From UBA1672 sp964587815 (lineage in GTDB: Bacteria; Pseudomonadota; Alphaproteobacteria; Micavibrionales; Micavibrionaceae): a stretch of DNA of 64,000 bases. The DNA lies in assembly GCA_964587815.1 (NCBI GenBank), contig CAZPMH010000002.1:97391-161390 (forward strand), read 5' to 3'. Positions within the stretch are counted from its first letter, which is position 1. The number at the start of each line of letters is the position of its first letter. Made by a program: the position numbers and the translations under genes. The notes under the pieces were generated by a model, which saw only the letters and a list, made by a program, of their open reading frames with translations, was not told the origin of the DNA and ran no database searches. Shown in pieces: positions 43,310-52,423 of the stretch.

Positions 43310-45130
43310 TTATGACGCGGCGCGGGCGGCTTTTTTACGCTCATGCGGGCATAGGAATTTCTTGCGTAGACGCAATGATTCCGGTGTTACTTCCATCAGT
43401 TCGTCGTCGTTGATGTAGGACATCATATCTTCTAATGACATTTTGCGTGGCGGTGTGAGCGTGACCGCATCGTCTGAGCCGGAGGCGCGCACGTTGGTCA
43501 GCTTCTTTCCCTTTAGAACGTTGATTTCCAAATCATTTTCGCGGTTATGCTCGCCCACAATCATGCCGGCATAAACGGGCGTTTGATGGCCGATGAACAT
43601 TACGCCGCGATCTTGCAGGTTGAAAATAGCGTAAGCCACAGCTGTTCCCGTCTCGCTGGAGATGAGCGCGCCGTTTCTGCGCTGGCCGACCTCGCCTTTA
43701 AACGGGGCGTAAGAGTGGAATAAACGGTTCATGATACCTGTGCCGCGTGTGTCGGTTAGGAACTTGCTTTGATAGCCGATTAGCCCGCGTGACGGCGCGA
43801 GGAATGTGATGCGCGTCTTGCCGATGCCAGAGCTTCGCATATCCGTCATTTCGGCTTTGCGGCGGTTCATTTGATCGACTACTGAGGATGAATATTCTTC
43901 GTCTACATCGATGAAGACTTCTTCGATCGGCTCTAGCTTGTTGCCGTTTTCGTCTGTCTGGTACAACACTTTCGGGCGGGAAACGGTGAGTTCGAATCCT
44001 TCGCGGCGCATGGTTTCAATCAAGACACCCAGTTGCAGTTCCCCTCTTCCGCCGATTTCGAATGAATCTTTTTCGTCGCTCTCTTTAAAGGTGATTGCGA
44101 CATTCACCTCTGCTTCGGCGAGCAGGCGTTGACGGATCATGGTTGAGGTGACTTTGCTGCCCTCTTTGCCTGAGAACGGGGAATCGTTGACCGAGATTGT
44201 CACCGACATGGTCGGCGGGTCAATCGGCGTTGATGGGATCGGGCTTTCCAATGCGGGATCGCCGATTGTGTCGGCAACAGATGTTTTTGCAAGGCCTGCG
44301 ACACAGATGATGTCCCCTGCCTGCACTTCTTTCACAGGTACGCGCTCTGTGCCTTCGAATTTCAGCAATTTCGTCAGGCGGCCTGTTTCAACGGTTTCGC
44401 CGTCAAGGTTAATCGCCTTTACCGCATCATTCACGTTGGCGCGCCCTTGTGCCACGCGGCCTGTCAAACAGCGGCCGAGGAACGGGTCAGAGTCGAGCAA
44501 GGTTGCCAACAACGCGAACGGCTTATCAAAGTCAACATCCGGCGCTGGCACATGTTCCAGAACCAGTTCCAGAAGAGGCGATAAATCTTTGCGCTCATCT
44601 TCAAGTTCACGTGTACACCAACCATCGCGGCCTGATGCGTAGAGAATTGGGAAGTCGAGCTGATCGTCGTTCGCATCGAGAGAGACGAACAGGTCAAACA
44701 CTTCGTCAACGACTTCTTCGGGTCGACCGTCAGGGCGGTCAATTTTGTTAATGATAACGATGGGGCGTAAGCCTTGCGCGAGGGCTTTACCCAGCACGAA
44801 TTTTGTTTGTGGCATTGGCCCTTCCGCCGCATCGGTCAGCAGGATAACACCATCCGCCATGTGAAGAACGCGCTCCACTTCGCCGCCGAAATCGGCGTGG
44901 CCCGGTGTGTCGATAATATTGATGCGTGTATCGCCCCATTGGATGGAGGTCGGCTTGGCCAAAATTGTGATGCCGCGTTCTTTTTCAAGATCGTTGGAAT
45001 CCATGACGCGCTCGTCCACGCTCTGGTTTTCGCGGAATGTACCGCTTTGCTTCATGATTGAATCAATCAATGTTGTTTTACCGTGGTCAACGTGTGCGAT
45101 GATCGCGATGTTTCTTAAATTCTGTGACAT
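43310..45130 (-). CDS. typA: Ribosome-associated GTPase BipA/TypA
   Basis: Translational GTPase of 606 residues. It has the G1 motif AHVDHGKTTL, the effector region ERGITILAK, the G3 motif DTPGHADF, G4 NKID, domains II and III, the C-terminal domain, and a basic RKKFLCPHERKKAARAA end. BipA binds the ribosome and supports large-subunit assembly and growth under cold or other stress. Length is normal and the start is unambiguous. The gene has its own upstream region of about 215 bases, shared with a divergent unknown gene. Confidence 0.96.
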   Translation of the reverse strand: MSQNLRNIAIIAHVDHGKTTLIDSIMKQSGTFRENQSVDERVMDSNDLEKERGITILAKPTSIQWGDTRINIIDTPGHADFGGEVERVLHMADGVILLTDAAEGPMPQTKFVLGKALAQGLRPIVIINKIDRPDGRPEEVVDEVFDLFVSLDANDDQLDFPILYASGRDGWCTRELEDERKDLSPLLELVLEHVPAPDVDFDKPFALLATLLDSDPFLGRCLTGRVAQGRANVNDAVKAINLDGETVETGRLTKLLKFEGTERVPVKEVQAGDIICVAGLAKTSVADTIGDPALESPIPSTPIDPPTMSVTISVNDSPFSGKEGSKVTSTMIRQRLLAEAEVNVAITFKESDEKDSFEIGGRGELQLGVLIETMRREGFELTVSRPKVLYQTDENGNKLEPIEEVFIDVDEEYSSSVVDQMNRRKAEMTDMRSSGIGKTRITFLAPSRGLIGYQSKFLTDTRGTGIMNRLFHSYAPFKGEVGQRRNGALISSETGTAVAYAIFNLQDRGVMFIGHQTPVYAGMIVGEHNRENDLEINVLKGKKLTNVRASGSDDAVTLTPPRKMSLEDMMSYINDDELMEVTPESLRLRKKFLCPHERKKAARAAS

Positions 45131-45309
45131 AGTTTCGCCTGTATTCCTTAAATTCTGTGCCCTGTTTAATCTATATGGCCTTAAAAGCCAAACTTATTTT
45201 TGTTTTGGTAAATTATATCGGGCGCATGTTGGCTTTATCGTTTTTCGATTTTGTTCTGATTACCATATTTTAACCCCTTTTCCATCATTAGATTTGCTTC
45301 TATACGCTA

Positions 45310-45326
45310 TTGTTCATGTTGTTCAT
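45310..45326. repeat. Tandem direct repeat upstream of the unknown 353-residue gene
   Basis: TTGTTCAT occurs at 45310-45317 and again at 45319-45326, a nine-base period. It lies 22 bases before the next ATG and could be a regulator site. Confidence 0.35.
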
Positions 45327-45347
45327 ATTGGATGAGGGTAGAAGGAT

Positions 45348-46409
45348 ATGGATATTCAAAAGCAACGTTCCAAATTATTGGCTTATGCGACGGCAGAGAA
45401 GCCAATGCCCGGTGCTCCTATTATTGAAATGGATGACGGGAATAACTGTATCCCGCAACATTATCTTGAATATGAACACACGCTTGATTCGATTGAACAA
45501 GTGATGGCCGATATTTCATTTTCGGAGAAGTACCCGCTGTTTGCCTGCGAAGATGAGAGCGGGCTTTATATTATGGTTGGCGTGATTGGCAAAGATAATT
45601 ATAAGAATCATTTGCCCGATGCGCCGCTAAAAATTACCTACGGACGCAAATGGCGGGTGGAGCCGAATTTGCCGAGTTCGGAGATTATCCAGACCGCGTT
45701 TTTGGCGATCAAGAAAGCACGTGAGCATGAGTTGCGTGAGCTGTTAAGGTTGCGCAGTAATGTGTCGGGCAAACGAAGTACGCCTTTTACAGGGCATCAC
45801 GACACGCCCGTTTTGGCACAGTTAAGCGATGATAGTGGGCATATTCAATGCCTATCGACTGTTTTAAAAACGGAAGCCCAGATTAGAGACGCGCTTAAAC
45901 CGCTTTCTTTTGATTACCACGATTTGACGCTGGTCGATTTGGAGAAATTGAAAAACGGCCTTTATGCGATCACTGTTTGCATTACTGAGCCGCAGAATTG
46001 TCAAAAACCTGCGTATTTTGAAAGTGATGTGCCTGAATATTCAGGTTTGGAATTCACGATCTTGTTAGAACGCCCAACGCGATCTCAGCTATACCACGCC
46101 ATTATGGATGAGATTTTGCGGATTAGTGACCGTTATGTTGATGAGAAATTTAAGTATCGCGGTTTTACCCGTTTTAGCTGGGATAATGATGTTGCGAAAA
46201 TCGGCGAAGTTTCCATTGCGTTGCGCGATAAGGAGAAAATGGTTGAGGCCGTTGGCTTCAATGGAAGTTTTAAAAATATCAATTATGATGTTGATTCTAC
46301 ACGTGTTCCTGTTATTCGAAACAATGCGTTTTCAGAGAAAATCTTAAACAGCCTGACCCAGTTCGGCACGATTGAAGGGCATATGCCGATCAAGCGTGAG
46401 GCGTCTTAA
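45348..46409 (+). CDS. Unknown protein, 353 residues, possible internal duplication
   Basis: Not recognised. No signal peptide, membrane helix or known catalytic motif is visible, so it is probably cytoplasmic. Two halves look weakly similar: SFSEKYPLFACEDESGLYIMVG (about residues 53-74) with a following helix (SSEIIQTAFLAIKKAREHE), and SFDYHDLTLV...LKNGLYAITV (about 185-207) with SQLYHAIMDEILRISDRYVD. Each half reads as beta strands followed by a long amphipathic helix. It is divergent from typA and convergent with the VWA gene. Confidence 0.6.
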   Translation: MDIQKQRSKLLAYATAEKPMPGAPIIEMDDGNNCIPQHYLEYEHTLDSIEQVMADISFSEKYPLFACEDESGLYIMVGVIGKDNYKNHLPDAPLKITYGRKWRVEPNLPSSEIIQTAFLAIKKAREHELRELLRLRSNVSGKRSTPFTGHHDTPVLAQLSDDSGHIQCLSTVLKTEAQIRDALKPLSFDYHDLTLVDLEKLKNGLYAITVCITEPQNCQKPAYFESDVPEYSGLEFTILLERPTRSQLYHAIMDEILRISDRYVDEKFKYRGFTRFSWDNDVAKIGEVSIALRDKEKMVEAVGFNGSFKNINYDVDSTRVPVIRNNAFSEKILNSLTQFGTIEGHMPIKREAS

Positions 46410-46489
46410 ATTTCATATCTATTTATGAAGAAGAACGCCCGCAACGTTTTCTTACGCTACGGACGCTCCTGTGGGGAAAGCTTTAATTG

Positions 46490-46514
46490 TTCAACCTTCG
46501 TAAACTCGGTTGAA
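46490..46514. repeat. Dispersed hairpin element, copy 2
   Basis: TTCAACC (46490-46496) pairs perfectly with GGTTGAA (46508-46514) around the 11-base loop TTCGTAAACTC. Stem length, loop length and most of the loop equal those of the element at 31326-31350, while the outer three base pairs differ in a compensating way. It lies in the 116-base gap between two convergent genes. Confidence 0.65.
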
Positions 46515-46525
46515 GTCGCTCACAT

Positions 46526-48937
46526 TTACCTTTGTAGTGATTTTGCTAACCTAACCATTGAGATAAACTCTGATCGGTAGCCGTAGGGGTCTGTGCCCTT
46601 CCCGCTTTGGGCGAGTGCGATGATGTCATCCAGGCTGTACTGGCCTGTATATTGCCCGCCCTGCATGATTTGCGCGAAGGCAGAGACCGCGACGCTGAAG
46701 CGAACATCGGCGTTCGGGTTGCCAAAGGCTTTCTTGACGGGCACAGGCTTTGTGATCAGCTTGCTGGTGTTTTCCATCGGCAGTTTGTAACGGATTTTCA
46801 CGAAAGCATACTCACTCGCATCGCCTGTTGGCTTTGCCACATCATCCTTATTGCCGTAGCGCAGCGGGTCCATCGTGACTGCGTCGCTGCCGACGGGAAC
46901 GAATTCATAGATGGCGGTTACGCTGTGGCCTGCGCCGATATCGCCTGCGTCGATTTTGTCATTGTTGAAATCTTCGCGTTTCAGGCTGCGAGTCTCATAA
47001 CCGATCAGGCGGTATTCCGCGACGGCGTTCGGGTTAAACTCAACCTGAAACTTAACGTCTTTGGCAATCGGGAACAGAGCGGAGGTTGCCTCATCGACCA
47101 ACACTTTCTGCGCTTCTTTCAGTGAGTCGATGTAATTCGCCGTACCGTTGCCGTTTTGCGCCAAGGTTTGCATCAGATGGTCGTTATAATTGCCTGTACC
47201 GAAGCCGAGGATGGACAGGAAGATGCCCTTTTCACGCTTGCGTTCGATGTAGCGTTTCAGCTCTTCTCGATCGGTGATGCCGACGTTAAAGTCTCCATCT
47301 GTGGCGAGGATGACGCGGTTGACGGCGTTTTCCTTAAAGTTCTGCTCAGCTTGTTGGTAGGCGAGCTCGATTCCCGCCGCGCCAGCTGTGCCGCCGCCCG
47401 CTCTCAAATTCTCAAGCGCATTAAGGATTTTGTTTTTCTGAGACACAGGGGTTGGCTCTAACACCACGCCTGTTGATCCTGCGTAGGTGACGATGGAAAT
47501 CGTGTCACTCGGGCTTAGCGTATCGAGAAGTAAGCGCATGGAGGATTTGACCAGCGGTAATTTATCCGTGCGGTTCATTGAGCCTGAGACATCAAGCAGG
47601 AAGACCAGATTGGAATTGAGCGCGCCCTTTTCCACTTCGTAGCCCTTGATGCCGATATGCATCAGTTTGCGCCCTTCCGCCCACGGGCTGTCCATCATGG
47701 TGACAGTGGGTTTGAACGGTTCGGCGCGACTTGCGGGCACAGGGTAGTTATAGGTGAAATAATTCACCATTTCTTCGGTACGCACTTGTGAAGGGTGCGG
47801 CAAGCTGCCGTTATTGATGGTTCTGCGCACAAAGGCGTAGCTGGCCGTGTCCACGTCAGAGGAGAAGGTGGAGACAGGATTGCTCGCGACCTGTTGGAAG
47901 CTATTGGGTTCGAATTTTTCGAATTTGTCCGTGTTGTTGTACTCTACTCTTTTTTCTTGAATGACTCTCCATCTTTCCATTTGGTCGTCTGGAAGAATCA
48001 CGTTGTTCAACGCTTCTTTTGGTAAATCCGTAAAATCTTCCTGAACTTTTCGCCAGCGATGCAATGGCTCGGCAGCGCTTGAAGTTTCAGGTTTGGCTTT
48101 TGTTTCGGCAGGGGCGGCAGGTTTTGCAGCCGCCTGAGCGCCTACAGAATCATCGCTCAGCTCACGGGAGATGCGTTCTTCCTGTAACGCACGCCAGCGA
48201 TGGAGCGGGTCATCGGCCTGTGTTTGATCTTTAGTTTCAGGCACTGCTACCACCCTTCCTTCGGGTGAGCCTGTCGGAACGGGGATCGCACTGCCTGCCT
48301 CACGTTGGGCGCGTTCGAGGTCTTCTTGGTTTTGCCGTTCACCCGGTTCGAAGTAGGTGGGGTACACTTCTTCACCGTTTGCGGGAGTCGACACAATTTG
48401 CGGTTTTTTCGTCCCTTCCGCACTTCCTGTATTTCCGGTTATCGCATCTGCGACATCGGAGAAGCTAGGTAAATCTATGCGAGGCGAGCTCACACTTGTG
48501 TTGATGTTTGAAGCAATGCTGCCAAAATTATTGCCGCCACCGCCGCTATATACAGGCGGAGTTTTAGCATCTTGCGGCTTTTCGTAACGATCTACTGCGT
48601 CTTGTAATTGACCAAGGCTTAGTACGCTGACAACGACGATAGCAGTCATGGCCGACATGCCTTTAAGGCCGAAGCGTTTTTTTGATTTGTTTTCCATTGT
48701 GTTCTCTCTTCCGTTTTGGGTTGATCTGCCCATAAGACGAGAGAGGAATGAACTTCCTTGGAAATTATTTGATTTTTTTTGCGATTCTTTTTCATTTTGC
48801 GCGTTTTTGAATTCGGCCATTGCCAGATTAACCGCTATTTTGCGGGCGTTATCATCAATGTCAGGCGTGTTATCATCGCGCAGGATTTTTTCGAGTTTTT
48901 CGTCGAAATCTTTATTCTTCATATTATCGTTATCCAT
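46526..48937 (-). CDS. Membrane-anchored VWA-domain protein (YfbK-like) coupled to an ECF sigma factor
   Basis: An 803-residue protein. Residues about 1-90 are charged and cytoplasmic; one membrane helix lies near 92-110. A Pro/Gly/Ser-rich region follows, holding three copies of a RWRxxQE motif (about 247, 294 and 322). The YfbK N-terminal domain (SSDVDTASYAFVRR) starts near 355. The VWA domain (about 440-620) has the MIDAS motif DVSGS, and a DUF3520-type C-terminal part ends the chain. The ATG at 48937 has AGGGAGG upstream and overlaps the sigma gene by eight bases. The coupling suggests that the cytoplasmic N-terminus could restrain the sigma factor, with the periplasmic VWA part sensing. 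This is inference. Confidence 0.85.
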   Translation of the reverse strand: MDNDNMKNKDFDEKLEKILRDDNTPDIDDNARKIAVNLAMAEFKNAQNEKESQKKSNNFQGSSFLSRLMGRSTQNGRENTMENKSKKRFGLKGMSAMTAIVVVSVLSLGQLQDAVDRYEKPQDAKTPPVYSGGGGNNFGSIASNINTSVSSPRIDLPSFSDVADAITGNTGSAEGTKKPQIVSTPANGEEVYPTYFEPGERQNQEDLERAQREAGSAIPVPTGSPEGRVVAVPETKDQTQADDPLHRWRALQEERISRELSDDSVGAQAAAKPAAPAETKAKPETSSAAEPLHRWRKVQEDFTDLPKEALNNVILPDDQMERWRVIQEKRVEYNNTDKFEKFEPNSFQQVASNPVSTFSSDVDTASYAFVRRTINNGSLPHPSQVRTEEMVNYFTYNYPVPASRAEPFKPTVTMMDSPWAEGRKLMHIGIKGYEVEKGALNSNLVFLLDVSGSMNRTDKLPLVKSSMRLLLDTLSPSDTISIVTYAGSTGVVLEPTPVSQKNKILNALENLRAGGGTAGAAGIELAYQQAEQNFKENAVNRVILATDGDFNVGITDREELKRYIERKREKGIFLSILGFGTGNYNDHLMQTLAQNGNGTANYIDSLKEAQKVLVDEATSALFPIAKDVKFQVEFNPNAVAEYRLIGYETRSLKREDFNNDKIDAGDIGAGHSVTAIYEFVPVGSDAVTMDPLRYGNKDDVAKPTGDASEYAFVKIRYKLPMENTSKLITKPVPVKKAFGNPNADVRFSVAVSAFAQIMQGGQYTGQYSLDDIIALAQSGKGTDPYGYRSEFISMVRLAKSLQR

Positions 48938-49469
48938 AGCGTTCCTCCCTTGTGAAAAGCGCGTGGAGTTTTTTTCTGGCCTCATGAATGCGCCATGAGA
49001 TGGTGCTTTCTTTGACCCCTGCGAGGTCGGCGGCCTCCTTATGAGAGAGCCCCTGCCCCATCACCAGCAGGAGCGATTCTTTTTCCGCCTCTGGCAGTTT
49101 ATGCACTTGTTCCATTACTTGGGCGGCGAAGAGTTTTTCTTCTGATTTCGCGTCTTGCCCCGCGATGTGTTCGAGCAGTTCCGAGCCTTCGGGGTGGCGA
49201 TTTTGGGATTTATACCAATCTTTGGCGGTGTTGATGACCATGACGTAAAGCCAGCTGGTGAATTTCGAATCGCCGCGGAAATTTTGAATGTTGCGCGCGA
49301 GTTTTATGCAGACCTCCTGCGTGATATCTTCCGCGTCCCTTTGATTTGCACACCATTTATAGGCCATTTTGAATATATCCTTATAGTACAGGTTGATCAG
49401 AGATTCGAACGCATGCGCATCGCCCTGACGCGCGCGTTCAATCAGCTCTAATTCTTCCTTTTCCGGCAT
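48930..49469 (-). CDS. ECF-type RNA polymerase sigma factor
   Basis: A 179-residue sigma-70-family protein with region 2 (FESLINLYYKDIFKMAYKW...AEDITQEVCIKLARN) and region 4 (LPEAEKESLLLVMGQGLSHKEAADLAGVKESTISWRIHEARKKL). Regions 1 and 3 are missing, as in ECF sigma factors. It directs RNA polymerase to a set of stress or envelope genes that cannot be named here. The gene overlaps the downstream VWA gene by eight bases. A TATAAT on the minus strand (49509-49504) lies 35 bases before the start codon. Confidence 0.93.
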   Translation of the reverse strand: MPEKEELELIERARQGDAHAFESLINLYYKDIFKMAYKWCANQRDAEDITQEVCIKLARNIQNFRGDSKFTSWLYVMVINTAKDWYKSQNRHPEGSELLEHIAGQDAKSEEKLFAAQVMEQVHKLPEAEKESLLLVMGQGLSHKEAADLAGVKESTISWRIHEARKKLHALFTREERYG

Positions 49470-49897
49470 CGTTCAACCATTCCATGTATTGGGACGCGCC
49501 CATATTATATAAATGAGACGATATGAGAAGATGATTCCTTGGAGAAAAATAAATATTTCTTATTTTATTAGTTTTTACTTATAAAGTTATGACAAATTTA
49601 TGGCTTTACCTGCATAAGATTAGTATTCCATAACTCTTAGGGGCTTATAATTATTTCAACGACTTAAGATAGTTTCGATTTTTGTGAAAAAAACACAACA
49701 AAAGTTTGCATTCTACAAAAAAAAGGCGTAGTTTCTTTACATCGATGAACATAAAAAAGAAAAAATCTTTAGGCATCGATTTTAAATACACAGGGAAAAT
49801 AGGAACTTTTAGAACAGGATCGTTCCTATTTACATATTGTTAATATTTACGGGTTATCCTCCTAAGAATTATCAAAAATTCGGTGGGGGACACTAGA
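49470..49897. other. AT-rich divergent intergenic region
   Basis: This 428-base gap between the sigma gene and the unknown coiled-coil gene is the longest non-coding stretch in the window. I see no tRNA and no convincing small gene. It holds a likely -10 (TATAAT, minus strand, 49509-49504), two copies of CATCGAT (near 49739 and 49774), runs of A, and a ten-base perfect inverted repeat at 49797-49831. Confidence 0.6.
49797..49831 (+). promoter_or_regulatory. Ten-base perfect inverted repeat in the leader of the coiled-coil gene
   Basis: AAATAGGAAC (49797-49806) and GTTCCTATTT (49822-49831) are exact complements around 15 bases. It lies about 67 bases before the likely GTG start. It could be an operator or an mRNA hairpin. 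The GGAAC and CGTT words resemble an ECF promoter, but their 14-base spacing is too short for that class. Confidence 0.45.
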
Positions 49898-51235
49898 GTG
49901 ACTGATGTGGGACTAGCACAATTAAAAGAATTAGATTTAAACACGCGACATGATCTGGATCATCCGGACGGCTTTGACGTTGCGGGGTGGAGCCTTGTTG
50001 AAGAATGGGGTGAAGGCGAAGGCGTTGAAGAACATTCCAAAATTATCGGCTTAGAAGATTTCCTTCGCACAGAACACGCATTAGCGCAGCCAAGAACAGT
50101 TGAAGAGATTGATTCTGTTCACCTTATTCAAGGTATTTTAGGCGATCGCCGCGACGAACATGAGACTTTCCAGTATAGTGTAAAAGAAACGGGTCGTGAG
50201 CAACACAACCCTGACCATGCTGATGACAATCTTGTTACGGATCTTGGCCGTTTGAAGCGCGGTATCAGCGACCCTGACAATGCAAGCCGTTCATCGAAAG
50301 CACAAAGAACGCAACGTCTGATCATGGAATTGGATGCGCAGAACCGCCTGCTCAACGATATGTACAAGCAGATGGCCGAACTGACCAAAGAGCTTGGACG
50401 CCTGAGACAAGAGCTTGCGGATATCAATAGAGACCTTGCAGAGATTAATGAGATGCAAGAGTTTCTTGAAGAAGGTGGTGACTTTAACGATAACACTGCG
50501 CGCGGGCGTAACGCCAGACGCTCACTTGAGACACAAATGCGCAGACATGGTGTCGACAGTAGAGAGTACACAAATGAAGATGGCACGATTGACACTGAAC
50601 GCGCTGAAGAGATTCTTGCTGAACGTGAAGCGGAGTTAGAAGGCCGTCGTGAGCAGGTCGAGCGAGACATAGAGACAACTGAAGACAAGATTACAGACTT
50701 AGAGCAGGATATTGCAGAAGCTGAGCAAGATCGTGCAGTCAACATGGAAGCGGCCGTGGCCGAAGGTATTGACACAGCCAGTGTTGCCGATACCCAGTCT
50801 TTCGCCAATGTTACAAGTTTTTACGCAACGACAAACCCCAGCCCGGTAGTAGAGTTAGCAGCTGCAAGTGACAGCACAGGCTTTTCCGGGTTTTCATCGG
50901 ACGCTGACGCGCCTGATGCAGAAGTTATGGCATTTTACGCTGATGACAATATGGGTTTTGGGGCACCCGAGACGACACCGGTACAGGCAGCATTCACACC
51001 TGATTCAACAAGCGTGTCTTTGGATGTGGCTTCTGCATTTAATGCAGATCCTTCCTCAGATGGTAGTAACGTTATTACCGCCGCATTCACACAAGTGAGT
51101 GACCTTGAGCTTGCTGAAGCCAGAATTGCGGAGGCAGAGGCTTCTCAGCTAGCGGCGCAAGATGCAGCCGCAGAGGCTGAGAAGGTTGCAAGCACCCCAG
51201 GTGCAACAACCGCAACACAAGCTGTCGCCGTTTAA
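49898..51235 (+). CDS. Unknown acidic coiled-coil protein with alanine-rich repetitive C-terminus
   Basis: Not recognised. The GTG at 49898 (MTDVGLAQLKEL) has GGGGGA seven bases upstream and is preferred to the GTG at 49883. The product (445 residues) is very acidic. Residues about 130-300 form a long coiled coil (QMAELTKELGRLRQELADINRDLAEI and later parts). The C-terminal third has five loose copies of a V-x-[AS]-[AS]F-like unit (VTSFYATT, VMAFYADD, VQAAFTPD, VASAFNAD, ITAAFTQ). No signal peptide or membrane helix is present. A clear terminator follows. Confidence 0.65.
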   Translation: MTDVGLAQLKELDLNTRHDLDHPDGFDVAGWSLVEEWGEGEGVEEHSKIIGLEDFLRTEHALAQPRTVEEIDSVHLIQGILGDRRDEHETFQYSVKETGREQHNPDHADDNLVTDLGRLKRGISDPDNASRSSKAQRTQRLIMELDAQNRLLNDMYKQMAELTKELGRLRQELADINRDLAEINEMQEFLEEGGDFNDNTARGRNARRSLETQMRRHGVDSREYTNEDGTIDTERAEEILAEREAELEGRREQVERDIETTEDKITDLEQDIAEAEQDRAVNMEAAVAEGIDTASVADTQSFANVTSFYATTNPSPVVELAAASDSTGFSGFSSDADAPDAEVMAFYADDNMGFGAPETTPVQAAFTPDSTSVSLDVASAFNADPSSDGSNVITAAFTQVSDLELAEARIAEAEASQLAAQDAAAEAEKVASTPGATTATQAVAV

Positions 51236-51296
51236 TTAGGGGATAAATAATCCGCTTTTATATTTGAAGCTCGATATACTTCTTTTAGAGAATTAA

Positions 51297-51328
51297 AAAA
51301 ACCGCAATCGAAAGAATGCGGTTTTGGT
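51297..51328 (+). terminator. Rho-independent terminator
   Basis: AAACCGCA (51299-51306) pairs with TGCGGTTT (51317-51324), followed by TGGTTTATTT. It ends the coiled-coil gene; A-rich sequence on its left side makes it possibly bidirectional for the convergent gene at 51362. Confidence 0.8.
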
Positions 51329-51361
51329 TTATTTAAAAAAAGAAATTACGCGCTTAGAAAA

Positions 51362-52423
51362 TTAATTATTCCCAAGAAGCGGTGGGAAATCAACACCCGT
51401 GCTGGATCCTGCATCCCCAAGCATAACCGTTCCATCTTGACGAAGTGATTGGTTTTGTATCGTTGCGTCAGCGCGTTGCTGTTGCTGAAGAAGGCTTAGC
51501 TCCTCTTCAGATGCGAGATGGCGCCCGCCTTTATACATTGCTAACATCATGATTTTGATGTTGTCCGACTCCATTGTCGGTAAAGGTTGATTCAGAACGT
51601 AGTCCGCTACGTTTACAGGACGAACATATGGCGTATCTTCATTCAAAGGTACGAGGCCTTCCCTAGGGATGTCGCCATTATTCATCAAGATCGCAATGCC
51701 ACCGGTTTGTAACGGCTCGGCTTCAAACCTTATCAAATCGTCTGCTGCACCCGGGTTTTGCACGTCTGCGCGGGCATAAGCGTAGTCGTACAGATTCGTA
51801 TTAATAGGTCTGTTTAGGTTTTCCGGGTTACGTGCAACCGGCACTACGGCGGTCACGTAAGCGCCAAAGTTTTCGGTTGCGGATGGGTGCGCTTCATCAC
51901 CACGCATAATTGATCTTAGCTCATTATGAACATCAACCATGTTGTTTATTGATTCTTGTGTTAGGGATCCATCAGGATTGAGATCAACGACCACACCAAC
52001 AAAAGTTGAGACTGAGCCGCCTTCCCTAACATCACCATCGGTGTTTAGCAAGTTCGTAGCGCCTGATAGCCCCAAAAGCTCGCGGTAGTGCATAGGTTGC
52101 GTCACCGGGATTTTTTGATATTGGTCTTGAGCCGCATACTGCATTATTACGCGCGGGTCAGTGATCGCACCTGCTGCGGGATCCGTGTTATATGATAAAA
52201 TTGTCTCAGGAATAGTAAAGCCATCAAGAAGCGGCGCATTTTCAAAATCAAATGCTTGTGCATCTGTTAAATTTAACCCCTGCACGGCTGCCGTCTGATG
52301 CAGTTCCGGAAAATCTTGGTCTTGCTCAGCGTCAGATATTGCCTGCGCTGCCGCAGGGTTTGTCGCCATCAACGTTAAGGTTGAAGATAACAATATATTT
52401 CTAAGACTTGATCGTACTGACAT
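51362..52423 (-). CDS. Unknown exported protein, 353 residues
   Basis: Not recognised. A signal peptide is clear (cleavage near NPAAA-QA, residue 26-27). The mature part is acidic, low in Cys and has no membrane helix, so it is periplasmic or secreted. The SVSTFVGVVVDLNPDGSLTQESINNMVDVHNEL and TPYVRPVNVADYVLNQPLPT segments look like a folded core, and the C-terminal 50 residues are Gln/Ser/Gly-rich. It is convergent with the coiled-coil gene and followed by another exported unknown on the same strand upstream, so they may form a transcription unit. Confidence 0.6.
   Translation of the reverse strand: MSVRSSLRNILLSSTLTLMATNPAAAQAISDAEQDQDFPELHQTAAVQGLNLTDAQAFDFENAPLLDGFTIPETILSYNTDPAAGAITDPRVIMQYAAQDQYQKIPVTQPMHYRELLGLSGATNLLNTDGDVREGGSVSTFVGVVVDLNPDGSLTQESINNMVDVHNELRSIMRGDEAHPSATENFGAYVTAVVPVARNPENLNRPINTNLYDYAYARADVQNPGAADDLIRFEAEPLQTGGIAILMNNGDIPREGLVPLNEDTPYVRPVNVADYVLNQPLPTMESDNIKIMMLAMYKGGRHLASEEELSLLQQQQRADATIQNQSLRQDGTVMLGDAGSSTGVDFPPLLGNN

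Noticed and set aside
49619..49628. GATTAGTATT, identical to part of the proposed Rrf2 motif upstream of cysD
   Set aside because: It lies in a very AT-rich gap not linked to sulfur genes, so it is probably chance; it also warns that the motif is weak.
49801..49824. GGAAC and CGTT words considered as an EcfG/ECF promoter
   Set aside because: The spacing is 14 bases, shorter than the 16-17 of that promoter class; the words are better explained as parts of the inverted repeat.
50128..50808. Open frame of 226 codons opposite the coiled-coil gene
   Set aside because: The Ser/Arg-rich text is what the reverse of Glu/Leu/Asp-rich coiled-coil codons gives. The plus-strand frame has a better start and is followed by a terminator.
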